Shown: piece by piece, positions 18,469 through 26,361 of the stretch
Position numbering within the stretch: the stretch's first letter is position 1
How the letters are laid out: each line of letters begins with the position of its first letter
DNA from: Gammaproteobacteria bacterium
GTDB taxonomy: Bacteria > Pseudomonadota > Gammaproteobacteria > Steroidobacterales > Steroidobacteraceae
Assembly (NCBI GenBank): GCA_025350055.1
Contig: JANXYK010000001.1
Location: 62,001-126,000, forward strand
Direction: 5' to 3'
DNA length: 64,000 nucleotides
The notes under the pieces: model-generated
Seen by the model: the letters and a program-made list of their open reading frames with translations, nothing else
The model's database searches: none
Told to the model about the DNA's origin: nothing
Position numbers and translations under genes: made by a program

Positions 18469-19401
18469 ATGACGGCATTGATCTGCGGTTCGCTGGCCTA
18501 TGACACGGTGATGGTCTTCGAAGGCCGCTTTCGCGAGCACATCCTGGCCGATCGGCTGCACATGCTGAACGTGTCTTTCCTCGCGCCGCAGATGCGGCGC
18601 AATTTCGGCGGCTGCGCCGGCAACATCGCCTATAACCTGAAACTGCTGGGTGGCGATGGGCTGATCATGGCAACCGTGGGCCACGACTTCGCGCCTTACG
18701 AGCGCTGGTTGCAGCAGTACGGCATAGCGCTGCACGGCGTGCGGCGCATCGAGGCGGAATTCACCGCGCAGGCGTACATCACCACCGATCTCGACGACAA
18801 CCAGATCACGGCCTTTCATCCCGGCGCGATGAACCACGCGCACCTGAATCGCGTCAGCGATGTGACGGGCATCAAGCTCGGCGTGGTGGCGCCCGATGGC
18901 CGCCAGGCGATGATCGAGCATGCTGCGCAGTTCAGCGCCGCCGGCATTCCCTTCCTGTTCGATCCCGGCCAGGGCCTGCCGATGTTCGATGGCGAGGCGC
19001 TGCGCGCCTTCATCGCGCAGGCGACCTGGGTGGCAGTGAATGACTACGAGGCCAGCCTGCTGGCCGAGCGCACCGGCTGGTCGCACGAGGAGATTGCCAG
19101 TCGCGTCGAGGCGCTGATCATCACCCGCGGTGGCGATGGCTCCTGGATCTACGCCGCGGGGGCGCGTCACGACATTCCGCCTGCGAAGCCGGCACGCATC
19201 GCTGATCCGACCGGATGCGGTGATGCCTACCGCGCCGGTCTCCTGTTCGGTCTGCAGAGCAAACGTGACTGGCCAGCCACAGGGCGCATCGCCTCACTGG
19301 CCGGCGCCATCAAGATCGAGAAGCACGGCACGCAGCAGCACAGCTACGACTGGGCCGGCTTCGCCGCGCGCTTTCACGACAATTTCGGACACGCACCATG
19401 A
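18469..19401 (+). CDS. PfkB-family carbohydrate/nucleoside kinase
   Basis: A 310-residue ribokinase-fold kinase. The N-terminal strand MTALICGSLAYDTVM, the substrate loop NFGGCAGNIAYNLKLLGG, and the C-terminal PfkB signature DPTGCGDAYRAGLL with catalytic Asp in GCGD are present. It belongs to a proteobacterial PfkB group often labelled adenosine kinase, but the substrate is not established by sequence. It starts 9 bp after dgkA and its stop overlaps the following protease gene by 4 bp. Confidence 0.85.
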   Translation: MTALICGSLAYDTVMVFEGRFREHILADRLHMLNVSFLAPQMRRNFGGCAGNIAYNLKLLGGDGLIMATVGHDFAPYERWLQQYGIALHGVRRIEAEFTAQAYITTDLDDNQITAFHPGAMNHAHLNRVSDVTGIKLGVVAPDGRQAMIEHAAQFSAAGIPFLFDPGQGLPMFDGEALRAFIAQATWVAVNDYEASLLAERTGWSHEEIASRVEALIITRGGDGSWIYAAGARHDIPPAKPARIADPTGCGDAYRAGLLFGLQSKRDWPATGRIASLAGAIKIEKHGTQQHSYDWAGFAARFHDNFGHAP

Positions 19402-22292
19402 ACACCAGCCGATTCCCGTCCCTGTGCGCGTTGGCGCTGGCTGCGCTGTGGAGCGGACTCGCACTCGAGGCTGCCGCCGCAGGCAACAAGGCTGCCGGCA
19501 ACGGCAAGTCGCCGGCCGCAATCGCAGCTGTCGCTGCCGCAGCGCCTGCCGAACCGGCGCCGCCGGCCGACTGGGCGCGCACGCTCGAGCGCATCGCCAG
19601 CAGCGTGGTCACGATCGAGATCGACCAGACGCGCTCCTTCGACACCGAGCGCAACACCAGTGCGCAGGCCACCGGCTTCGTGGTAGATGCGCAGCGCGGC
19701 TTGATCCTCACCAATCGCCATGTGGTCACGCCGGGGCCGGTCACGGCTGAAGCCACCTTCCTCAATCGCGAGGAAGTACAGCTCTATCCCGTGTATCGCG
19801 ATCCGGTGCACGACTTCGGCCTGTATCGCTACGACCCGGCCAAGCTGCGCTTCATCAAGCCGCAGGCGCTGCCGCTGGCGCCCGAGGCGGCGCAGGTGGG
19901 GCGCGAGATTCGCGTGGTCGGCAACAACGCGGGCGAACAGCTCTCGATCCTCGCCGGCACGCTGGCGCGACTCGATCGCGAAGCGCCGGAATATGGCATT
20001 GGGCGCTACAACGACTTCAACACCTTCTACATCCAGGCGGCGTCCGGCACTTCGGGCGGGTCCTCCGGTTCGCCGGTGATCGATGTGCAGGGGCGGGTGG
20101 TGGCGCTGAACGCGGGTGGCGCGAGCGGCGCAGCCTCGAGCTTTTATCTGCCGCTGGGGCGCGTGCAGCGCGCGCTGCGCTTGATCCAGCAGGGTCTGCC
20201 GGTAGCACGCGGCACGCTCGAGACCGAGTTCCGTTATCGACCCTACGATGAACTGCGGCGCCTGGGGCTGCACACTGAAACCGAGGCGGCCGCGCGCGCG
20301 GCCAAGCCCGACAACACCGGCATGCTGGTGGTGGAGAACGTGCAGCCCGGTTCCGCGAGCGATGCACAGCTTTCCCCGGGCGACATCCTGGTGCGCCTCA
20401 ACGGCGTGGCGCTCACCGGCTTCGAGCCGCTCGAGACCGTGCTCGATGAATCGGTGGGCAAGAGCGTGACGCTGGAGCTCGAGCGCGGCGGCCAACCCTA
20501 CAGCGCGCACCTGCAGGTGGAAGACCTGCATGCGATCACGCCAGCGAGTTACCTCGAGACCGGCGACGCGGTATTGCACACGCTTTCTTACCAGGAAGCG
20601 CGGCATTTCCATCTGCCGATACGCGGCGTGTTCGTTGCCGCCTCGGGCTACAGCTTCGACGCTGCGGGCGTACCCCGCGGCGCCGTGATCACGGAACTCA
20701 ATTCGCACCCGGTGAATACTCTGGAAGATTTCGAAGCCGGCATCGCCACCTTGAGCGATGGCGTGCGCGTCAGCGTGCGCTACGTGACGCTCGATGATCC
20801 CAACCGCAGTGAGCTGCGCTCGGTGCACATGGACCGGCGCTGGTTCCCCTCGCGCCACTGCCAGCGCAACGACGTGTCGGGCGTGTGGGATTGCCACGAG
20901 CTGCCGGCCGTGACCAGCGTGGCGGCGCCGCAAGGCGGCTCGGCGCGCTATCCGCAGGGGCGCGATCGCATCCTCAGCGAGCTGATGCCCTCGCTCGTGG
21001 GCATCACCTTCGACATGCCCTATTCGGTTTCCGGGGTCACCGAGCGCAACTACCACGGCACGGGCCTGATCCTCGATACCGCGCGCGGTCTGGTGATCAC
21101 CGATCGCAACACGGTGCCGGTCTCGATCGGCGATGTGCGCCTCACCTTCGCCGGCACGCTGGAGATTCCCGGGCACGTGCTGTACGTGCACCCGCTCCAC
21201 AACCTGACAGTGATCCAGTATGACCCGGCGTTGATCGATGCCACGCCGGTGCGCGCCGCCACTCTCGACACCGAGCCCATGCGGGCGGGCGAGGCGCTGA
21301 GCGTGGTCGGGCTGGACAACAGCGGCGATGTGAAAGAGCGCGCCACCGCCGTTGCCGAAGTGGATCCGCTGTTGTTGCCGCTGTCGCGCTCGGTCGCGTT
21401 CCGCGACAGCAATATCGAAGTGGCGACGGTACTGAATCCACCCGAAGACGTGGTGGGTGTACTGGCCGACAAGGCCGGCAAGGTGCGTGGCCTGTGGGCC
21501 AGCTTCGCCACCGACAACGGTCGCGAGCTGGTGCAGGAGAGCCGCGGCGTGCCCTCGGATCTCGTGGCCGAGACGCTAGCCATCGTGCGCCGCGCGGCGC
21601 CCCTGCATTCACTGGAAGCAGAACTGGTCACGCAAACGCTGGCCAGCGCCCGCGGCCTGGGATTGAGCGATGCCTGGGTGGCACGCATCCAGGGCAGCAA
21701 CCAGGCGCAGCGCCAGGTGCTGAGCGTGGCGCGGCTGATCGGTGGTTCGGATGCGGCGCGCGCGCTGCAGACCGGTGACATCCTGCTGGCGATCGACGGC
21801 AAGGTGGTCACCCAGTTTCGCGACGTGGAGCGCGCCACCAAGGATCGCGACACCGTCGCGGTCACGGTCTGGCGCACCGATGGCGAGCACACCGAGAACG
21901 TGCGCACCGCTGCCCTGAGCGGCAGCGACATCGACCGCGTGGTGCAGTGGGCGGGCGCTACCCTGCAGGCGCCGCACCGCGCCATCAGCGCGCAGCGCGG
22001 CATCGAACCCAAGGGTGTGTACGTCGCCTGGTTCGCCTATGGCTCGCCTGCCAGCCGCTTTGGCCTGTTGCCCGGGCGTCGTATCGTCGAGGTCGATGGC
22101 CAGCCTACGCCAGACCTCGACGCGTTCCTGAAGCTGGCGGGTGGCCATGCCGATCGCTCCTCACTGCGCATCAAGACGCTGGCCTGGAATGGCTCGCCCG
22201 AGATGATCACGCTGAAGCTCGACCGGCACTACTGGCCAGCCTACGAGCTGCGGCGCACGGCCACGGGTTGGGAGCGGTTGCCGCTCGAATAG
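19398..22292 (+). CDS. Nma111p-like duplicated trypsin/PDZ serine protease
   Basis: A 964-residue exported HtrA-type protein with a signal peptide (about residues 1-28) and an Ala/Pro linker. The first protease domain (about 60-265) has an intact triad: His108 in TNRHVVTPGP, Asp139 in YRDPVHDFGLYRYDP, and Ser223 in GGSSGSPV. PDZ-like segments follow (about 300-400). A second, degenerate protease domain (about 540-720) has Asn at the His site (TDRNTV) and at the Asp site (HPLHNLTVIQYDP). More PDZ-like regions end with GVYVAWFAYGSPASRFGL and HYWPAYEL. This order and these motifs match fungal Nma111p. Substrate unknown; periplasmic by signal peptide. Confidence 0.88.
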   Translation: MNTSRFPSLCALALAALWSGLALEAAAAGNKAAGNGKSPAAIAAVAAAAPAEPAPPADWARTLERIASSVVTIEIDQTRSFDTERNTSAQATGFVVDAQRGLILTNRHVVTPGPVTAEATFLNREEVQLYPVYRDPVHDFGLYRYDPAKLRFIKPQALPLAPEAAQVGREIRVVGNNAGEQLSILAGTLARLDREAPEYGIGRYNDFNTFYIQAASGTSGGSSGSPVIDVQGRVVALNAGGASGAASSFYLPLGRVQRALRLIQQGLPVARGTLETEFRYRPYDELRRLGLHTETEAAARAAKPDNTGMLVVENVQPGSASDAQLSPGDILVRLNGVALTGFEPLETVLDESVGKSVTLELERGGQPYSAHLQVEDLHAITPASYLETGDAVLHTLSYQEARHFHLPIRGVFVAASGYSFDAAGVPRGAVITELNSHPVNTLEDFEAGIATLSDGVRVSVRYVTLDDPNRSELRSVHMDRRWFPSRHCQRNDVSGVWDCHELPAVTSVAAPQGGSARYPQGRDRILSELMPSLVGITFDMPYSVSGVTERNYHGTGLILDTARGLVITDRNTVPVSIGDVRLTFAGTLEIPGHVLYVHPLHNLTVIQYDPALIDATPVRAATLDTEPMRAGEALSVVGLDNSGDVKERATAVAEVDPLLLPLSRSVAFRDSNIEVATVLNPPEDVVGVLADKAGKVRGLWASFATDNGRELVQESRGVPSDLVAETLAIVRRAAPLHSLEAELVTQTLASARGLGLSDAWVARIQGSNQAQRQVLSVARLIGGSDAARALQTGDILLAIDGKVVTQFRDVERATKDRDTVAVTVWRTDGEHTENVRTAALSGSDIDRVVQWAGATLQAPHRAISAQRGIEPKGVYVAWFAYGSPASRFGLLPGRRIVEVDGQPTPDLDAFLKLAGGHADRSSLRIKTLAWNGSPEMITLKLDRHYWPAYELRRTATGWERLPLE

Positions 22293-22316
22293 CCCCGGTT
22301 CGCGAGATACTGCCTC

Positions 22317-23321
22317 ATGGCCAAGGCCATCCGCGCCACTCAGATCGAGCTGGACAGCGCCGTGCAGGCGCTGCGCGACGGCGACGTGGTCGCGTTTCCG
22401 ACCGAGACCGTCTACGGACTCGGCGCCAACGCGCAGCACGCGAGCGCGTTGCAAAAGATCTATACGCTCAAGGGTCGCCCAACCACACATCCGCTGATCG
22501 TGCATCTGGACAGCGCGCGCTTCCTGCATCGCTGGGCGCGCGAGGTGCCGACCGCGGCGCAGCGCCTCGCCGAGCGCTTCTGGCCGGGGCCGCTGACGCT
22601 GGTATTGCCAAAGGCCGATGGCGTGCTGGATCTCGTCACCGGCGGCCAGGACAGCATCGCACTGCGCGTGCCCGCGCACCCGATGGCGCAGCAGCTGCTC
22701 ACGGCCTTTGGCGGCGGCATCGCCGCACCCTCGGCGAATCGCTACGGCCATGTGAGCGCGACGCGTGCCGAGCATGTGCGTGAGGAGTTCGGCGTGGCGG
22801 TGCGCGTGGTGCTCGATGGCGGCGAGTGCAAGGTCGGGCTCGAGTCCACGATTGTGGCCTGCCTCGATGGCAGCGTGCGCCTGCTGCGGCCCGGCGCGAT
22901 AACGCTCTCGCAGCTGCGCGAGGCGGTGGGCGAGGTGCACAGCGGTGCCGTCGCGGATTCCCCGCGCACGCCCGGTTCCACGCGTGCGCACTATGCGCCG
23001 AGCACGCCGCTGCGGCTGGTGGCGGAGGGGCAGTTCGAACGAGAGGTCGCGCTGCTCGCGGCCGCCGGCCAGCGCATCGGCGTGCTGGCGCAGCGCCCGC
23101 CGCTGGGCAGCTACCCGCATGTCACCTGGATCAACGGCGGCTCGCGCCCTGATGCCTACGGCCACGATTTGTATGCTCACCTGCGCACGCTCGATCACGC
23201 CGGCGCCAGCTGCCTGCTGGTGCAGGAAGTGCCGCGCGATGAGCGTTGGGATGCCATACGCGATCGCCTGACGCGTGCGGCTGCTGCAACGCTGGATTCC
23301 GAAACTGGAGAAATGCCCTGA
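22317..23321 (+). CDS. tsaC: L-threonylcarbamoyladenylate synthase (TsaC/Sua5 type)
   Basis: A 334-residue enzyme that makes threonylcarbamoyl-AMP for the t6A37 modification of ANN-reading tRNAs. The YrdC domain (about 1-210) shows VVAFPTETVYGLGANA, KIYTLKGRPTTHPL and the C-terminal APSANRYGHVSATRA. A PGSTRAHYAPSTPL linker leads to the extra Sua5 domain (about 225-325), so this is the long Sua5 form and not the short E. coli TsaC. It begins 24 bp after the protease gene and its stop overlaps the next start by one base. Confidence 0.93.
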   Translation: MAKAIRATQIELDSAVQALRDGDVVAFPTETVYGLGANAQHASALQKIYTLKGRPTTHPLIVHLDSARFLHRWAREVPTAAQRLAERFWPGPLTLVLPKADGVLDLVTGGQDSIALRVPAHPMAQQLLTAFGGGIAAPSANRYGHVSATRAEHVREEFGVAVRVVLDGGECKVGLESTIVACLDGSVRLLRPGAITLSQLREAVGEVHSGAVADSPRTPGSTRAHYAPSTPLRLVAEGQFEREVALLAAAGQRIGVLAQRPPLGSYPHVTWINGGSRPDAYGHDLYAHLRTLDHAGASCLLVQEVPRDERWDAIRDRLTRAAAATLDSETGEMP

Positions 23322-24478
23322 TGGCGTCCAAAGCGATCGATCCATTCGAGCCGGCGCAGATCCGCCGCCTGGTGGCCGAATTCGGCTCGCCGCTCCTGAT
23401 CCTCGATTGCGCGCGCGTGCGTGCGCAGTACCGGAAGCTCCGCAAGGCGCTGCCGGGTGTCGATCTGCACTATGCGCTCAAGCCGCTGCCGCACAGCGCC
23501 GTCGTGCGCACCATCATCGATGAGGGCGGGTGGCTGGATCTGGCCACCAGCGGTGAAGTGCAGCTCGTGGCCGGCATGAAGATCGACCCGGCGCTTTGCA
23601 TCCACACGCATCCGATCAAGCGCGACAGCGATATCCGCAACGCGCTCGCTTACGGCGTGCGCGTGTTCGTGGCCGACAATCCCGATGAAGTGCGCAAGTT
23701 CCGGCCCTATGCCGGCAAGGTCAAGTTGCTGTTGCGCGTGTCGTTCCGCTCTCCAGGGGCGGTCTGCGACCTGTCACGCAAATTCGGTTGCGACCCCGAG
23801 GATGCGCTGGCGCTCGCGCGCCTGGCTGCGGAACTGGGCGTGCAGGTGCGGGGCTTTTCCTTTCACGTCGGCTCGCAGTCGGCCGATGCCCTCAAGCATG
23901 TCGAGGCGATCGAGACCTGCGTGCGGTTGCTTGCTGCTGCGCGGCGCGAGCGACTCGGCGCATTCGACACGCTCGACATTGGCGGCGGCTTTCCGATCGA
24001 GTACGCGCAGCGCGCACCCGACATCGGCCGCTTCTGCGCGCCGATCCGCAAGGCGCTGGCGAAACTGCCGCGGCGCGTGCGCGTGATTGCCGAGCCCGGC
24101 CGCTACATCGCCGGCCCTGCAGCGATCGGCGTGGCGACCGTCATGGGCCGCGCACGGCGCGAGGGCCACTGGTGGTACTACCTCGATGACGGCCTGTACG
24201 GTTCCTACAGCGGTCAGCTCTACGATCACGCACGCTATCCGGTCGAGGCGCTGCGAGAAGGGCCGCTGCTGCCCGCGGTGCTGGCAGGACCCACCTGCGA
24301 CAGCATCGATGTGATCGCCGAGAACATGATGCTGCCAGAGCTGCGCGCCGGCGACCTGATCGTCGGCCGCGCGATGGGTGCCTACACGGTGGCCAGCGCC
24401 TCGGAGTTTAATTTCTTCCCGAAGGCGACGGTGGTGGCGGTCAATCGCCGCGCGGGCGACGGCGGCGGCGTCGAGTAG
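23321..24478 (+). CDS. Fold-type III PLP decarboxylase (ornithine/lysine-type)
   Basis: A 385-residue alanine-racemase-fold decarboxylase. The PLP lysine is in LHYALKPLPHS (near residue 50), phosphate-binding and substrate parts are FHVGSQSAD and DTLDIGGGFPIEY, and the C-terminal catalytic Cys is in LAGPTCDSIDVI. Family members decarboxylate ornithine, lysine or diaminopimelate-like substrates to polyamines. The start overlaps tsaC by one base. A second member of the family lies behind kdpE at 55.6 kb. Substrate cannot be fixed by eye. Confidence 0.85.
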   Translation: MASKAIDPFEPAQIRRLVAEFGSPLLILDCARVRAQYRKLRKALPGVDLHYALKPLPHSAVVRTIIDEGGWLDLATSGEVQLVAGMKIDPALCIHTHPIKRDSDIRNALAYGVRVFVADNPDEVRKFRPYAGKVKLLLRVSFRSPGAVCDLSRKFGCDPEDALALARLAAELGVQVRGFSFHVGSQSADALKHVEAIETCVRLLAAARRERLGAFDTLDIGGGFPIEYAQRAPDIGRFCAPIRKALAKLPRRVRVIAEPGRYIAGPAAIGVATVMGRARREGHWWYYLDDGLYGSYSGQLYDHARYPVEALREGPLLPAVLAGPTCDSIDVIAENMMLPELRAGDLIVGRAMGAYTVASASEFNFFPKATVVAVNRRAGDGGGVE

Positions 24479-24498
24479 CAGCGCGCAGGATCGCCGGT

Positions 24499-25158
24499 TC
24501 AGGCCAGCGCCGACACCGTGGCAAACAGCGCCCGCAGCCTGGCGGTGGCGCCCTCGACATCGCCGGCGCGCATCCGCGCCAGCAGCGCGCGATGCAGGTT
24601 CAGCAGCGGCTTCAGGCCACGACGCTGCGCGGCGATGCGTCGCAATGCGATGCGGCCACGCACTTCCCAGTGCAGTGAATCCCACAGCCGCAGGAAAGTC
24701 TGGTTGCCGCTGCCTTGCACCAGGGCGCGATGGAAGCGCAGCGCTTCATCGATGTAGCCTTCGTGATTGTCGCGCGCGACTGCGCTCGCCATGGTGCGCA
24801 GGCAGCGCGCAAAATTCTGCAGCGCCGCCGGCGCGTAGGGCACCGCCAGCTCCAGCGAGCGCACTTCCATGATCTCACGCAGTTCGTAGGATTCGCGCAG
24901 CTCCGCGAAATCGGCGCCGCGCACGCGCGTGCCACGATACCGTTCGCAACTCACCAGCCCCGAGCCCTCGAGCTCGCGCAGCGCCTCGCGGATCGGCGCC
25001 TGGCTGACATTGAACTCGCGCGCCAGCGGCAGCTCCTTGAGCTTGGTGCCGGTGGGGTAGGTGCCATCGAGGATGCGCGCCACCAGCGTCTCGCGGATGC
25101 GATCGCGCATGCACACGCGCAGCGGCGCAGGCTCGACTGCCGCGGCACGCAGGTTCAC
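24499..25158 (-). CDS. GntR-family regulator (FCD type)
   Basis: A 219-residue repressor-type protein. The N-terminal winged helix (about 15-80) shows ILDGTYPTGTKLKELPLARE, VSQAPIREALRELEGSGLV and the wing RYRGTRVRG. The C-terminal all-helical FCD ligand domain starts near residue 90 (YELREIMEVRSLEL) with metal-site-like His residues (FHRALVQG). Start is a GTG overlapping the stop of the adaptor gene. It is the last gene of the RND operon and is the likely regulator of that operon through the palindrome at 29562. Confidence 0.88.
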   Translation of the reverse strand: MNLRAAAVEPAPLRVCMRDRIRETLVARILDGTYPTGTKLKELPLAREFNVSQAPIREALRELEGSGLVSCERYRGTRVRGADFAELRESYELREIMEVRSLELAVPYAPAALQNFARCLRTMASAVARDNHEGYIDEALRFHRALVQGSGNQTFLRLWDSLHWEVRGRIALRRIAAQRRGLKPLLNLHRALLARMRAGDVEGATARLRALFATVSALA

Positions 25159-26339
25159 TTGGGCGCAGCCTGCCCGGCGGCCGGTTGCACGACGCGCACT
25201 TCCGCATTGTCGATGAGCGAATCGGCCGGATTCATGATCAGCTGGTCGTCGGCCTGCAGGCCATCGACCACTTCCACTTCCGCACCGTAGTCACGGCCGA
25301 TGGTGATCGGCTTCAGCCGTGCGCGCTGCTGCGCATCGACGGTCGCTACCCGCACGCCCTCGCCGCGGAAGATCAGCGTATTGGCCGGCACCCTGTAGCG
25401 GTGGCCGGCCGTGTCGGCGGCCAGCTTGAAACTCACCTCGGCATAGGCGCCGGGCAGCAGCTCATGGTGCGCATTGTCGATGATCAGTTGCGCCAGCATG
25501 GTGCGCGAGCCCGGATCCAGGGCCTTGGCGGTGCTCTCGAGCCGGGCCGGGTAACTGGCGCCCAGCCGGTCCGGAAACCTAACGGTCGCGAGCAGGCCAG
25601 GTTGCATCAGCGACGCGTAGCTCTGCGGCACATGCACGTAGACGCGCAGTCGCTCGAGATCGGCGACGCGGAACAGCTCGGCGCCCGCGCTGTTGCCGGC
25701 ATTGACGAGTTGACCGACATCGACGTTGCGCGCGGTGACCACGCCGGCAAAGGGAGCCACGATCCGCTTGAAGGCCGACAACTCGTGCAGGCGCTGCAGG
25801 TTCGCTTCGGCCGAGTGCAGCTGGGCATCAGCGCCAGCGGCCAGACTGATCTTCTCGTCGGCTTCCTGCCGGGCCACCGAGCCGCTGTCGCGCAAGCCGC
25901 GCCAGCGCTCGGCCGTGAGGTTGGCGATGTTGCGGTTCACCTGCGCGGTGACCAGGTCGGCCTCAGCCTGGCGCAGCTGCTGGTCGACTTCCGGTGCATC
26001 GATCTCGGCCAGCAATTGTCCGGCCCGCACCGGCGCGCCGATGTCCACCTGCCAGCGCTTCAGGTAGCCGCTGGTGCGCGCGTAGATCGGCGCCTCCAGG
26101 TTGGCCTGCACGGTAGCCGGCAGTGTGAGCAGTGTGGCGTCGCCCGGTACCTTTGGCCGGGTCGTGGAAACATTGATCCGTGTCTGCGCCGCCGTCGTTT
26201 CTTGCAGTGCGGCGTGCGCGCGCACCCTCGAGAGCACGACCCACGCCAACGCGACCAGCAGTACGAACAGGGCCAGCATGGCAGTACGCGCCATGCCGCG
26301 CGCGGTATGCAGCTCGGCGCTCTTGCGGGGCAGATTCAT
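25155..26339 (-). CDS. RND efflux membrane-fusion (adaptor) protein
   Basis: A 394-residue HlyD/AcrA-type periplasmic adaptor. From ATG 26339 it has an N-terminal signal anchor (RTAMLALFVLLVALAWVVL), the lipoyl half-motifs ARTSGYLKRWQVDIGAPVRA and APFAGVVTARNVDVGQLVNA, a helical hairpin between them (about 110-175), and beta-barrel/membrane-proximal domains. It links the RND pump to an outer-membrane channel that is not encoded here. It starts 22 bp after the pump gene's stop. Confidence 0.9.
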   Translation of the reverse strand: MNLPRKSAELHTARGMARTAMLALFVLLVALAWVVLSRVRAHAALQETTAAQTRINVSTTRPKVPGDATLLTLPATVQANLEAPIYARTSGYLKRWQVDIGAPVRAGQLLAEIDAPEVDQQLRQAEADLVTAQVNRNIANLTAERWRGLRDSGSVARQEADEKISLAAGADAQLHSAEANLQRLHELSAFKRIVAPFAGVVTARNVDVGQLVNAGNSAGAELFRVADLERLRVYVHVPQSYASLMQPGLLATVRFPDRLGASYPARLESTAKALDPGSRTMLAQLIIDNAHHELLPGAYAEVSFKLAADTAGHRYRVPANTLIFRGEGVRVATVDAQQRARLKPITIGRDYGAEVEVVDGLQADDQLIMNPADSLIDNAEVRVVQPAAGQAAPK

Positions 26340-26361
26340 GGGCAGGTTCCGTGTGTAGGGT

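Noticed and set aside
19374-21200. 608-codon minus-strand frame opposite the double protease
   Set aside because: The opposite strand has clear catalytic and PDZ motifs; this frame has none and a biased Arg/Ala/His composition.
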